A stretch of 46,125 nucleotides of DNA from Gemmatimonadota bacterium (lineage in GTDB: Bacteria > Latescibacterota > UBA2968 > GCA-2709665), in contig JAPPJY010000005.1 of the NCBI GenBank assembly GCA_028874335.1, forward strand, positions 1 through 46,125. Reading direction: 5' to 3'. Position 1 is the stretch's first letter; each line of letters opens with the position of its first letter. Positions 22,264 through 30,169 of the stretch are shown here, in pieces. Made by a program: the position numbers and the translations under genes. The notes under the pieces are model-generated. The model did no database searches. It was not told the DNA's origin and was given only the letters and a program-made list of their open reading frames with translations.

Positions 22264-24318
22264 TCAAACGGCTTCAGTTACCGCTCCTCGCATCGCCAGG
22301 ATGTACTTCGCCCGATCCAGCGGCGATATCCCCTTGTAGGGCCGCACGACGCCCTCGCCCGGCGGGCACGGCTCATATCCGTCGTACTTGAAGGAGAATT
22401 TCGCCGTTCCGCCTGTCAACGAGTTCAGCCGGATCGAATAGTCCATCGAAGTCGCAAGGGGTAATCGTCCCGTAACCGATAACGCACCTCCGTCTGCCTC
22501 TACTGGATCGAAGGTGCCGCGCGCGTTTATGATGTCCGACGTGATCCTGCCAACGTAGGTCTCGGCCACCGTGATTTTGAACGCCAGTATCGGTTCGAGC
22601 AGAATCGACCCGGTCTCGGTCAGCCCTTTCAACACCGCGATATTCGTCGCGAGTTTGAAATTGCCCGCACGGCTGTGCAGAACGTGATCGCTCCCCTCCA
22701 CCAGGGTAATCTTCAGATCCGTGACTTCCCATCCCTTGATTCCCTGCCTGAACGCGCCCTCGATCGATCTTTCGATCTCCTTCTGATATCGTGCCTTGAT
22801 GTCGTTGACGCCGACCTGTGACGAATAAACGACACCGCTTCCCGGCTCGCCCGGTTCGATCCGATACTTCACGATGGCCCAACACGGTTTCGGCATCGTG
22901 TAGCGCTCGATGCCGAAGCCGACCGAAGCAGGTGTCTCCTTGTAAATGACCGCTGGGTCACTAAACCGCGCCTTTATGCCAAATCGCGCATCGAGCATCT
23001 CGGTCAGAATCTCCGCCTGAACCGGGCCCATGATCTTCAACTGCAGTTCGCGTTCATCCTCGAACCACGTGAAGTTGAGGTGTGGGTCTTCGCTCGACAA
23101 CTGTTGCAGCGCCCCGGCCAGCAGAGCGTGATCCGCCTCGTGTTCCGGGATTGCCTGTACCGACAGCAGCGGCTCTCCGAGTTCGCAGGACCCGGGGATG
23201 GGGCCCGGGTCGCCCAGGATGTCGCCAATCTTCGCCTCCGGCATCCCGCAGAAGAAACCGATGTCGCCGGCGGAGAGGGCGCCCGTGTCCTCGTATCGAT
23301 TGAGATAGGATTTCTTGATCTGCGTAATCTTCTCGTCGCGATCAGCCGTAACATTCCGGATGATATCTCTGTTTTGGAGTCGTCCTGCAAAGAGACGAAC
23401 GCCGGCGATGCGCCCAAGTTTCGGATCGTGGTCGAGCTTGAACACCACACCGGAGGGTGGACGTGAGTCATCGACATTCGCATCGGGGAACCAGGCCACG
23501 ATCTTCCCCAGCAGTTCCTCCGTTCCAATCATGTTCTTGGCCACACCGCAGAGTATGGGAAACAGTTCTCTCCTGGCCGTGCAAGCCGCAATCACTTTCT
23601 CGATCTCTGCTTTTGAAATTGGCTCCTCGTTCAGAAATCGCTCCAGGAGTGCGTCGTCCTTCGCGGCTACGGTCTCTGCCAGGACGGCTTGACCGTCCGC
23701 GTCAAGATCGGTCATGCGCGCGTCCGATTCGCCTTCCTTCTCCGGCTGATTGACCAGTATCACGTCGCGCGAAAATCGACGCTTCAGATCATCGACGACC
23801 CTCGCCGTATCCGCGCCGATCCGATCCAGTTTGTTCACGAACACGATGACGGGTACGTTCAGCGCTTCCAGCGCGGCCCATATCGACTCAGTCTGGGCCT
23901 GGATGCCTTCGACCGCGGAAAGAACGAGAACGGCGCAGTCCAGCACCCGAAGAGACCGTTCGACTTCGGCGGAAAAATCGACGTGACCCGGCGTGTCGAT
24001 CAGGTTGATCCTCACGCCCTCCCACTCAAATGACATCGCCGATGCCCGGACCGAGATCCCTCGCCGCCTCTCCACGTCGAGCGTGTCGGAGAGGCTTGTT
24101 CCCTTGTCGACACTTCCGGCCATGCGGATGGCACCGCTCTGGAACAGCAGATTCTCAGTCACGGTCGTCTTGCCGGCATCGACGTGCGCGAGGATACCAA
24201 GATTGCGTATTCTTGAGGGATCTTCAGGAGACACAGGATAATCGTTCCAATGGCGGGTGGCTTGAGACAATGGACGTGCTGGGGTGGTACACACTTCATG
24301 ATAAACAAAAGTCGTCAT
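22264..24318 (-). CDS. Tet(M)/Otr(A)-like ribosome-protection GTPase (EF-G paralogue)
   Basis: A 684-residue translational GTPase. The G domain has G1 AHVDAGKTT (44-52), switch ERRRGISV, G3 DTPGH (108-112) and G4 NKLD (162-165). It is followed by EF-G-like domains II-V, ending PLDRAKYILAMRGAV. Length (EF-G is about 700, Tet(M) about 640) and pattern (SGAIRMAGSVDKGTSLSDTLDVE) match the Tet(M)/TetO/OtrA branch, not canonical EF-G. Characterised members release tetracycline from ribosomes; environmental homologues may have housekeeping or other ribosome-rescue roles, so resistance is only a hypothesis. The first 36 residues are not conserved; GTG at 24234 is an alternative start. It stands alone, flanked by repeat-rich spacers. 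Confidence 0.85.
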   Translation of the reverse strand: MTTFVYHEVCTTPARPLSQATRHWNDYPVSPEDPSRIRNLGILAHVDAGKTTVTENLLFQSGAIRMAGSVDKGTSLSDTLDVERRRGISVRASAMSFEWEGVRINLIDTPGHVDFSAEVERSLRVLDCAVLVLSAVEGIQAQTESIWAALEALNVPVIVFVNKLDRIGADTARVVDDLKRRFSRDVILVNQPEKEGESDARMTDLDADGQAVLAETVAAKDDALLERFLNEEPISKAEIEKVIAACTARRELFPILCGVAKNMIGTEELLGKIVAWFPDANVDDSRPPSGVVFKLDHDPKLGRIAGVRLFAGRLQNRDIIRNVTADRDEKITQIKKSYLNRYEDTGALSAGDIGFFCGMPEAKIGDILGDPGPIPGSCELGEPLLSVQAIPEHEADHALLAGALQQLSSEDPHLNFTWFEDERELQLKIMGPVQAEILTEMLDARFGIKARFSDPAVIYKETPASVGFGIERYTMPKPCWAIVKYRIEPGEPGSGVVYSSQVGVNDIKARYQKEIERSIEGAFRQGIKGWEVTDLKITLVEGSDHVLHSRAGNFKLATNIAVLKGLTETGSILLEPILAFKITVAETYVGRITSDIINARGTFDPVEADGGALSVTGRLPLATSMDYSIRLNSLTGGTAKFSFKYDGYEPCPPGEGVVRPYKGISPLDRAKYILAMRGAVTEAV

Positions 24319-24484
24319 GCCTGCGAGAAAGTCCCGCAGCGGGGCAGGCGTAAACGTCGGTTCTGACGACGGCGCCAGACGTCTCCCCCCGGCACCCTCA
24401 TACAGAGCTATCAGTGATCAGCTGTCAGCTAAACCCGGTTAACGATACGGCACGGCGATATCTCTTCGCGGTTGCCCGGTTCTT

Positions 24485-24599
24485 GTAGGGACGACCGGCC
24501 GGTCGCCCATTTGCAACCAAGCACACGGCTCACACGAAGACACGAAGGAAAATCGGAAATAGCGAAAAAGCGGGCAACCACAAGGGTTGCACCCACAAA
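24485..24599. repeat. modular stem-loop repeat R2 (A-B-C composite)
   Basis: GTAGGGACGACCGGCCGGTC-GCCC (A, 24485-24508), CATTTGCAACCAAGCACACG-GCTCACACGAAGACACGAAGG (B) and, in reverse, GCGGGCAACC-ACAAGGGTTGCACCC (C, 24570-24594). A nearly identical A-B pair follows at 24651-24722. The surrounding spacer (24319-25025) otherwise shows no gene. Confidence 0.8.
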
Positions 24600-24650
24600 T
24601 ACGAGGTTGTCACGTGGGACGGCAACAGCAATTCGCGGATGCCCGTTTCT

Positions 24651-24722
24651 GTAGGGGCGACCGGCCGGTCGCCCATTTGCAACCAAGCACACGGCTCACA
24701 CGAAGACGCCAGGACACAAAGG
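24651..24722. repeat. modular stem-loop repeat R2 (A-B pair)
   Basis: GTAGGGGCGACCGGCCGGTC-GCCC, then CATTTGCAACCAAGCACACG-GCTCACACGAAGAC. It is almost identical over about 65 bp to the block at 24485-24550, in direct orientation. Confidence 0.85.
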
Positions 24723-24884
24723 AAAAGACTGGGATCCGAAGAAAATCCAAATGCCAGTCGACAGTAGTTCCGGGACAGTTCGGGGCCGGCTCGAAGCCAC
24801 GTTGTATCGAAATGTTCGTATATGCCTCTCCGAGTCCGGTGTAGTGGTCACGATTTCTCCGTTCTGGAAGAGGAAATCGGATAT

Positions 24885-24975
24885 AACGAACAATATAGCC
24901 TATTTTTTGAATAATATTTTTAATTATATTGATATATACCTTCTTAAAATTTACAAAAATAAAGGTATATTTATC
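24885..24975 (+). promoter_or_regulatory. AT-rich promoter zone of the XRE-DUF4258 operon
   Basis: An almost purely A/T stretch, visibly different from the GC-rich surroundings, ends 50 bp before the XRE gene. Several -10-like hexamers are possible (TATATT, TATATA), and TTGAAT at 24907 could act as a -35 box, but no pair is unambiguous. Confidence 0.5.
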
Positions 24976-25025
24976 GCGTCACACTTCAAACTGGCCCCGA
25001 ATACAAGAATGGAAGGAGCAATTCA

Positions 25026-26039
25026 ATGAAAATCGATCACGGTCGCCTTCGCAGCCTCCGCAAGTCAAAACGCCTCACCCGCCAACGACTGGCAGAAATA
25101 GCTGGCATCCACCCCCGCACGATCCAGCGCCTGGAGAACGACCCGGATCAGTGTCGGAAGACTCGTGAAGACACTGTGAACGAATTGGCCAAAGCGCTTG
25201 ATGTCGAACCCGGGGTGCTCACGGGTGAGTTGCCGCTACCCGCGCTAGATGAAGCACCGGAAAACGAGTCCTATCGAATCGGTGCTCGGGTCACATCCAA
25301 AGTCCGCCTCGCTTACGATCTCATCAAACGCCGGTACGGCGTAAACACTAACGATCTAGTCAACATGGCACCGTTTTTCTTCACGCTACTCGCGGAGGGA
25401 AGCCTCGCCCATAGGCGCAAGGAATTGGAAGAGGCCGATAGTAATTGGCACCAAATCACATCCAGCCATGGGGTATTCGGGACCGCCATCGCACTTGCTG
25501 AAATGAACTCCGTCGTAGAAGAGGAATCCATCCGCAAGAACGACATTTTCGGCGAACATCTACTCAGCGATAGTTATGGAATGACGGCCAATGCCTTCGA
25601 CCCCTCCGAAGACAATCCATTCGCAGGCTATTTGTGCAAGTTGGCGACCGACCTCGATAATCCAGATGCCGTTGTGGTGGATGGTAGAGAACTCGATTTC
25701 AGACTCGAATTCAGATTTCCGTACTACGGGGTCTGCGATGATGAGCTCGACAAGATCGCCAACGGGTCTCCGATTGGCAGGGCCGCCCTGGAGATGGGCT
25801 TCTTGCGTACATCGAAAATTCCCGAGGAACTAATGACAAATGAAAAAGACGTGGAACGTCAGAAGTGGCTTGAAGAAAGCACGTTGGAGAAATTCAATAA
25901 CATTAATAGAGGCGATCTGGCAGATCTATTGAAAAAATTCGCCCCAATTCTTGTAAGCCAAAGGACAAAATCGATGTTGGAGGAAAACGAGTCCGGAACG
26001 AGCAAGCCCGAAACTGAGAAGAAAGGCGACGATCAATGA
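25026..26039 (+). CDS. XRE-family helix-turn-helix protein with unknown C-terminal domain
   Basis: A 337-residue protein. Residues 4-70 form a Cro/C1-type HTH: LRSLRKSKRLTRQRLAEIAGIHPRTIQRLEN, with the recognition helix around HPRTIQRLE. Residues 85-320 form a helical domain I associate with a widespread, uncharacterised HTH-protein group (YDLIKRRYGVNTNDLVNMAPFFFTLLAEGSLAHRR). The C-terminal tail is charged. GGAAGGAG precedes the start. The gene overlaps the next by four bases (ATGA), so the two are translationally coupled. DNA-binding regulation, probably of its own operon, is a fair inference; the role of the large domain is unknown. The AT-rich promoter zone and repeats suggest horizontally acquired DNA. 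Confidence 0.78.
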   Translation: MKIDHGRLRSLRKSKRLTRQRLAEIAGIHPRTIQRLENDPDQCRKTREDTVNELAKALDVEPGVLTGELPLPALDEAPENESYRIGARVTSKVRLAYDLIKRRYGVNTNDLVNMAPFFFTLLAEGSLAHRRKELEEADSNWHQITSSHGVFGTAIALAEMNSVVEEESIRKNDIFGEHLLSDSYGMTANAFDPSEDNPFAGYLCKLATDLDNPDAVVVDGRELDFRLEFRFPYYGVCDDELDKIANGSPIGRAALEMGFLRTSKIPEELMTNEKDVERQKWLEESTLEKFNNINRGDLADLLKKFAPILVSQRTKSMLEENESGTSKPETEKKGDDQ

Positions 26040-26335
26040 ACGATCTAATCTACACCCGCCATGCCGAGACCCGCGCACAGCAACGAGGCATTCACAGACG
26101 GGATATAGATCTGATTCAAGTTTACGGAACACCAGTGGATGTAGATACATGGTTGATGCGAAAGCGGGACGTCGCCCGAGAGATCGCGAACCGTAAACGT
26201 GAAATTCAATTGCTGGAAAGGCTCAAGAATCGCAAAGTCGTCATCAGAGACAAATGCGTCGTTACAGCCTATCCGTCACGGCCTTCGGATCAGAAACGCG
26301 CGCTGCGACGGGGAAGGCAGAAGGGATATCTCTAA
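26036..26335 (+). CDS. DUF4258-like small protein coupled to the XRE gene
   Basis: A 99-residue basic protein. The start YTRHAETRAQQRGIHRRDIDLIQVYG resembles DUF4258, whose members have a RelE/BECR-like fold and often occur in toxin-antitoxin or RHS-toxin settings: an initial T-x-H-A-x-x-R, an R-G-I turn, then a helix. The end, KVVIRDKCVVTAYPS, gives the expected final strands. A helical insertion lies between. The ATGA overlap with the XRE gene and the pairing of an HTH protein with a small basic partner suggest a toxin-antitoxin-like or regulatory pair. Toxicity is hypothesis only. Confidence 0.6.
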   Translation: MNDLIYTRHAETRAQQRGIHRRDIDLIQVYGTPVDVDTWLMRKRDVAREIANRKREIQLLERLKNRKVVIRDKCVVTAYPSRPSDQKRALRRGRQKGYL

Positions 26336-26390
26336 CCATGAATCGCCAACGACACCGCCGTGAAGTCACCTCGCCATCGCTCCCCCCCTT

Positions 26391-26418
26391 GTAGGGGCGT
26401 CCCTTGTGGGCGCCCGCC
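26391..26418. repeat. stem-loop repeat R2 (C-like variant)
   Basis: GTAGGGGCGTCCCTTGTGGG-CGCCCGCC has the same frame as module C (GTAGGGGC...CTTGTGG...GCCCGCC) but with arms GGGCGTCC/GGGCGCCC. It lies 32 bp past the decayed Rpn-like gene end. Confidence 0.7.
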
Positions 26419-26449
26419 GGCGCGCCGGTGCTGTGCCGTCTTTACCGAA

Positions 26450-26733
26450 TCAAGATCCATTCTGATCCTGATCCAGCAACTGAACAAACGCCTTGACGCT
26501 GGATACCTGGACCGCCGCTCGGTGCAACGCCTTGAGACGTTGCGCGTCGTTAACCGCCGCAATGCGTGCCGTCAGGGGATGCGACGCGGAGAGATCGATC
26601 GAATCTCCAGGACGGCCAGAATGCTCTCCCTGAGTCCCTGCTCGATGCCTTGTTCGATGCCTTTTTCGATACCCTGCTCAATGCCCTGACGGGTAAGGGT
26701 TTGGGCAAAGGACGATTCTCGTATCAGATCCAT
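26450..26733 (-). pseudogene. frameshifted C-terminal tail of an Rpn/transposase-associated nuclease family protein
   Basis: From ATG 26733, with AAGGAGG upstream, the frame encodes MDLIRESSFAQTLTRQ, then a GIEQ/GIEK repeat and LRESILAVLEIR. These are typical of the tail of Rpn-family (PD-(D/E)XK, 'putative transposase') proteins. It then runs into a stop near 26572. In the next frame the family ending resumes: LTARIAAVNDAQRLKALHRA, then VQVSSVKAFVQLLD, to a stop at 26450. Loss of one base near 26601 explains this. No nuclease domain is present upstream, where an R2 repeat lies instead. It is either a decayed gene or a free-standing short tail gene with a sequencing error. Confidence 0.6.
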
Positions 26734-26772
26734 AATGCCCTCCTTCGAGATGACGTCAGAGATGGTTTCCGC

Positions 26773-26800
26773 GCGGGCAACCACAAGGGTTGCCCCGACA
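26773..26800. repeat. stem-loop repeat R2 (C module, reverse)
   Basis: GCGGGCAACCACAAGGGTTG-CCCCGACA is the reverse complement of the C module at 10945 (GGGGCAACCCTTGTGGTTGCCCGC). It lies 40 bp upstream of the Rpn-like tail, where the rest of that gene would be expected. Confidence 0.8.
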
Positions 26801-26955
26801 AATGCGAGGATTTCTCCGGACGGGCAATACCTCCCTGCCGAGCGGAACCCGGCGCATGCCGGTTCCTTGATACAACAGCATCTGTCTTTTAACCTCTTCG
26901 CTTGACAAGATGAACCCAATTGACGTACTTTTTCCGAACAGATCGGAGGTGCGCC

Positions 26956-27186
26956 ATGAATGGGAAACTCTTCAACGAAGACAATATGCGATTGGTCGTC
27001 TTACTATTGGCCATCTGGGGTCTGATGTGGAACTTTTCCTCCGGAATCAATCAGAGAATAGACAGATTGGAAGATAAATTGGAAACGAAATTCGATACCG
27101 TTGACAGGAAACTGGAAAGAATAGATGCACGTATGGACGCCTTCGGAGAACGCATCGCCGCAAACGAAGCAAAACTCAAAGAATAA
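26956..27186 (+). CDS. small membrane-anchored coiled-coil protein
   Basis: A 76-residue protein starting at ATG 26956, with CGGAGG 6 bp upstream. Residues 11-30 (MRLVVLLLAIWGLMWNFSSG) form one transmembrane helix. From about 32 to the end there is a regular heptad pattern of I/L/F/V with charged residues (RIDRLEDKLE, KFDTVDRKLERIDARM), so a parallel coiled coil is expected. Similar tiny proteins are common in environmental genomes and lack an assigned function. A terminator hairpin follows 30 bp after the stop, so it is a single-gene unit. Codon use and the clear ribosome site support that it is real. Confidence 0.7.
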   Translation: MNGKLFNEDNMRLVVLLLAIWGLMWNFSSGINQRIDRLEDKLETKFDTVDRKLERIDARMDAFGERIAANEAKLKE

Positions 27187-27215
27187 GAACCCACCACATC
27201 CAAAACGTCGTCAAC

Positions 27216-27250
27216 AGCCTGCCAGTAAAACACATTGGCAGGCTTTGCTA
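27216..27250 (+). terminator. intrinsic terminator after the coiled-coil gene
   Basis: AGCCTGCCA (27216-27224) pairs perfectly with TGGCAGGCT (27236-27244) around an 11-nt loop, followed by the T-rich TTGCTATTCGCC. A nine-pair, mostly G-C stem close after the stop codon is good evidence. Confidence 0.65.
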
Positions 27251-27275
27251 TTCGCCTTTCTTTTCCTCGTTATCC

Positions 27276-27304
27276 TTGCCACCATCCATGCATTTTCTTA
27301 AAAT
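27276..27304 (+). promoter_or_regulatory. sigma-70-type promoter of the transhydrogenase/Rieske genes
   Basis: TTGCCA (27276-27281) and TAAAAT (27299-27304), each five of six matches to consensus, are separated by exactly 17 bp. The boxes lie 85 bp before the start codon at 27389. A GC-rich inverted repeat, CCCGC...GCGGG, follows in the leader at about 27311-27330. Confidence 0.6.
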
Positions 27305-27388
27305 TACAAACCCGCGCGTGTCGGGCGGGATCTGAAGAGCATATAGTTTCGGACCGGTTTCTTGTCTATTCCGGCAACAGGAGAACGA

Positions 27389-28672
27389 ATGCAGACCGAT
27401 TACGCGTTTGAGATGGGGACTTCGAATTTGCGGTTCGGACCGGGCGCGACAAGGGAAGTGGGCATGGATCTGTCCGAACTGGGCGCCAGGCGCGCGATGC
27501 TGTTAACGGACCCCAATCTCGTGGACCTGCCGCCTGTGCGGACGGCTGTCGAATCCCTCAAGAGCGAGGGGGTCGATTACGCGCTTTATGACCGTGTCCG
27601 GGTCGAACCCACGGACGTGTCGTTTCAGGAAGCCATCGACTTTGCACTGGATGGAAACTTCGATGCGTTCGTTGCCGTGGGCGGCGGTTCCTCCATCGAT
27701 ACGGCAAAAGCCGCGAATCTCTATTCCACCTTTCCCGATGATTTCTACGCGTACGTGAACGCCCCGATCGGCAGCGGCAAGCCGGTTCCCGGCGCGCTCA
27801 AGCCATTGATCGCGATTCCGACGACCGCCGGAACCGGCAGCGAGACCACGGGTGTCACGATATTCGATATTTCCGAGAAACACGTCAAGACCGGCATCGC
27901 CCACCGCCGCCTGAAACCGTCGCTGGGCATTGTCGATCCTGAGAATACGCGAACCATGCCGCCGGTTGTGGCGGCCTCGACGGGCCTGGACGTGCTCTGC
28001 CACGCCCTTGAGTCGTATACGGCGATTCCGTACGATCAACGCCCGCTGCCCGAACGCCCGATTCTCAGGCCGGCGTACCAGGGTACCAATCCCATCAGCG
28101 ACATGTGGGCGATCAGGGCCATCGAACTGGTCGCGGAGAACATCGTGCGCGCGGTTGCGGATCCGGATGATGACGAGGCGAGGTCGAATATGATCCTGGC
28201 ATCGAGCATGGCTGGGATGGGCTTCGGCAACGCGGGCGTTCATCTCCCTCACGGGATGTCCTATCCCGTCTCGGGGATGGTGCGGGAATACCGGCCGGAG
28301 GGGATGGCAAGCGACCATCCCATCGTGCCCCATGGGATGTCGGTCTTCCTGAACGCGCCGGCCGCCTTCCGGTTTACCGGTCCTGCATGCCCGGAACGCC
28401 ATCTCAAGGCCGCGCAACTGCTGGGCGCGGACATTTCCGGGGTGAAGGACCCTGAGACGGAGGCGGGAGGGAACCTCGCCGACCGCATCGTCGTGCTGAT
28501 GAAGCGTCTCGAAATGCCCAACGGACTTTCCGCGATCGGGTTTACGGAGGCCGACGTGCCCGCGCTGGTGGAGGGCACGCTACCCCAGCACCGAGTGACC
28601 AAACTGTCGCCGAGGCCGGCCGGCAGAGATGACCTGGCAGCTCTATTCAGGGACGCGCTGACTGCCTGGTAG
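27389..28672 (+). CDS. hydroxyacid-oxoacid transhydrogenase (iron-containing ADH family, ADHFE1-like)
   Basis: A 427-residue group III iron alcohol dehydrogenase that closely follows the ADHFE1/HOT pattern throughout: DYAFEMGTSNLRFGPG at the start, VRVEPTDVSFQEAIDFA, VAVGGGSSIDTAKAANLY (nucleotide loop), IPTTAGTGSETTGV, GLDVLCHALESYT, RPAYQGTNPISDMWAI, GFGNAGVHLPHGMSYP and LPQHRVTKLSPRP. The metal-binding histidines fall in LCHALE, LPHGMS and VPHGMS. HOT oxidises 4-hydroxybutyrate to succinic semialdehyde while reducing 2-oxoglutarate to 2-hydroxyglutarate, with bound cofactor. ATG 27389 has CAGGAGA upstream. It has its own promoter, and the Rieske gene follows after 33 bp. Confidence 0.9.
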   Translation: MQTDYAFEMGTSNLRFGPGATREVGMDLSELGARRAMLLTDPNLVDLPPVRTAVESLKSEGVDYALYDRVRVEPTDVSFQEAIDFALDGNFDAFVAVGGGSSIDTAKAANLYSTFPDDFYAYVNAPIGSGKPVPGALKPLIAIPTTAGTGSETTGVTIFDISEKHVKTGIAHRRLKPSLGIVDPENTRTMPPVVAASTGLDVLCHALESYTAIPYDQRPLPERPILRPAYQGTNPISDMWAIRAIELVAENIVRAVADPDDDEARSNMILASSMAGMGFGNAGVHLPHGMSYPVSGMVREYRPEGMASDHPIVPHGMSVFLNAPAAFRFTGPACPERHLKAAQLLGADISGVKDPETEAGGNLADRIVVLMKRLEMPNGLSAIGFTEADVPALVEGTLPQHRVTKLSPRPAGRDDLAALFRDALTAW

Positions 28673-28705
28673 GAATTGAGCGGATTTCAGGAGGATGAGA
28701 CTCGC

Positions 28706-29776
28706 ATGGCTTCGACACGATCGTCAGAGCCACAGGTCGATTTCACCAGAGGACCCGGCGCGGATGGTCCGGATCATTTGCCCCCGTTTCCCGAAGGATG
28801 GTATCTGGTAGAGACGCGGGAGTCCCTTCTGCGGGAAAAACTGATCGAAAAGACCTGGATGGGAGAAGAAATCGTCGCATGGTGCGACGAGGAGGGCCGC
28901 GTCTGCGTGGCCGACTCCATATGCCCGCACCTGGGCTCATCCCTTGGGCCGGACGTTGGCGGGAAGGTCTGCAACGGCCGTCTCGTCTGTCCGTTTCATG
29001 GATTCGAGTTCGATACGACCGGCCAATGCGTCGCGACGCCGAACGCTCCGGCGCCCAGAGCCGCGAAGCTGAAGGTCTACGAAACCAGAGAGATTCTCGG
29101 CCTCGTCTTCGCCTGGTTCGGGAACGGCGGCAGGCCGTCACACTGGGACCTTCCGGGCGAGCCGCCCACCGGCGCCGAGTGGGGCGAAATCGGATTCCGG
29201 ACCCTCCGGTTCCGCGGCCATCCACAGGAAACGGCGGAAAACTCCGTCGACGTGGGGCACCTCCGCTACGTGCACGGCTACGACAAGGTAAATCCAGTCG
29301 GTTCGTTAACTGTGGACGGTGCCTATCTTAAGAGTTGCTTCGACTTCAGACGCGTTCGCAGGATCCTGGGAGTAAAGGACCTCGTGTACGAAATCTCGGC
29401 TGTCGCCCACATCCACGGACTGGGCTACTCTTTCGTCGAAATCCACGAGAAAACCATCGACATGCACGCAAGACTGTGGGTGCTTCCCACACCTGTTGAC
29501 GGCTCCGTAATCGACCTCGTTCTGGCCGGCCAACTGAGGGAAATCCCAAAGCCCCGGCGGTTCATCTCGGGGCTGGGTTTCTTACCGATGACGTTGCGCC
29601 AACGGCTGATGAATCACATTCTGCTTTCAGCGCAAGAACAGGATGTATTGCAGGACGTGGTAATCTGGGAAAAGAAGCGGCATCGGTCGCCTCCGCGGCT
29701 CTGCCGGGCCGACGGCCCCATAGGCGCCTACCGCCGCTACTGCCGGCAGTTCTATCCGGAACAGCCTTTGGGCTGA
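28706..29776 (+). CDS. Rieske-type oxygenase, DAF-36/KshA-like
   Basis: A 356-residue non-haem iron oxygenase. The Rieske [2Fe-2S] ligands are C73 and H75 (SICPHLGSSL) and C95 and H98 (CPFHGFEF). The mononuclear iron site is E178-N-x-x-D182-x-x-H185-x4-H190 (AENSVDVGHLRYVHGY), the hallmark of ring-hydroxylating or desaturating Rieske oxygenases. Overall it resembles cholesterol 7-desaturase (DAF-36/Neverland) and 3-ketosteroid 9-alpha-hydroxylase, so a bulky terpenoid or sterol-like substrate is likely but unproven. A ferredoxin/reductase partner is not encoded nearby. AGGAGG at 28689-28694 lies 11 bp before ATG 28706, slightly far; a TTG at 28676 is the alternative. It is co-directional with the transhydrogenase. 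Confidence 0.87.
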   Translation: MASTRSSEPQVDFTRGPGADGPDHLPPFPEGWYLVETRESLLREKLIEKTWMGEEIVAWCDEEGRVCVADSICPHLGSSLGPDVGGKVCNGRLVCPFHGFEFDTTGQCVATPNAPAPRAAKLKVYETREILGLVFAWFGNGGRPSHWDLPGEPPTGAEWGEIGFRTLRFRGHPQETAENSVDVGHLRYVHGYDKVNPVGSLTVDGAYLKSCFDFRRVRRILGVKDLVYEISAVAHIHGLGYSFVEIHEKTIDMHARLWVLPTPVDGSVIDLVLAGQLREIPKPRRFISGLGFLPMTLRQRLMNHILLSAQEQDVLQDVVIWEKKRHRSPPRLCRADGPIGAYRRYCRQFYPEQPLG

Positions 29777-29906
29777 TCGATGCGGCCTCCAGCTCCGCTG
29801 ATCTGGATCGGAGCATTTTAGATGCGCTATGCAGAAAGTATAAAGATATATTCCAACGTCAATTACCAAAACAACGCCAGGACTAAATCAGAGGTTCCAA
29901 GCAACC

Positions 29907-29935
29907 TTGACAAGGTAACTGAAATGCTGTATCTT
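29907..29935 (+). promoter_or_regulatory. strong sigma-70-type promoter of the P450-SDR operon
   Basis: A perfect TTGACA (29907-29912) and TATCTT (29930-29935) are 17 bp apart; a second -10-like TATAAT begins at 29935. The long leader (about 230 bp) before the P450 start holds a possible 20-codon frame at 30008-30070. No other gene is visible in the 393-bp spacer 29777-30169. Confidence 0.65.
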
Positions 29936-30169
29936 ATAATTATATGAACAAGTTACACACTTCCAAAGCGAGTTCGAATCCTTCACCTTCTGCTTGAGGG
30001 AACGTCGATGCGGGCAGAATTTCGCATCATGCGCGTTTCAGTAAAACACCGTCTTCAGGCTGCTGATTGATGCACCCCTTGCCTGCGCAAGATTCCACTC
30101 TGCTACGCCGAGGCCGTTATTGAGGGCCGCCATCCGACGACAGCAGGTGGCCAGAGGATAATTGGTTAA

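Noticed and set aside
29970..29985. GTTCGAATCC resembling a tRNA T-loop
   Set aside because: The flanking bases GCGAG and CTTCA do not pair as a T stem, and no acceptor or anticodon arms can be drawn around it.
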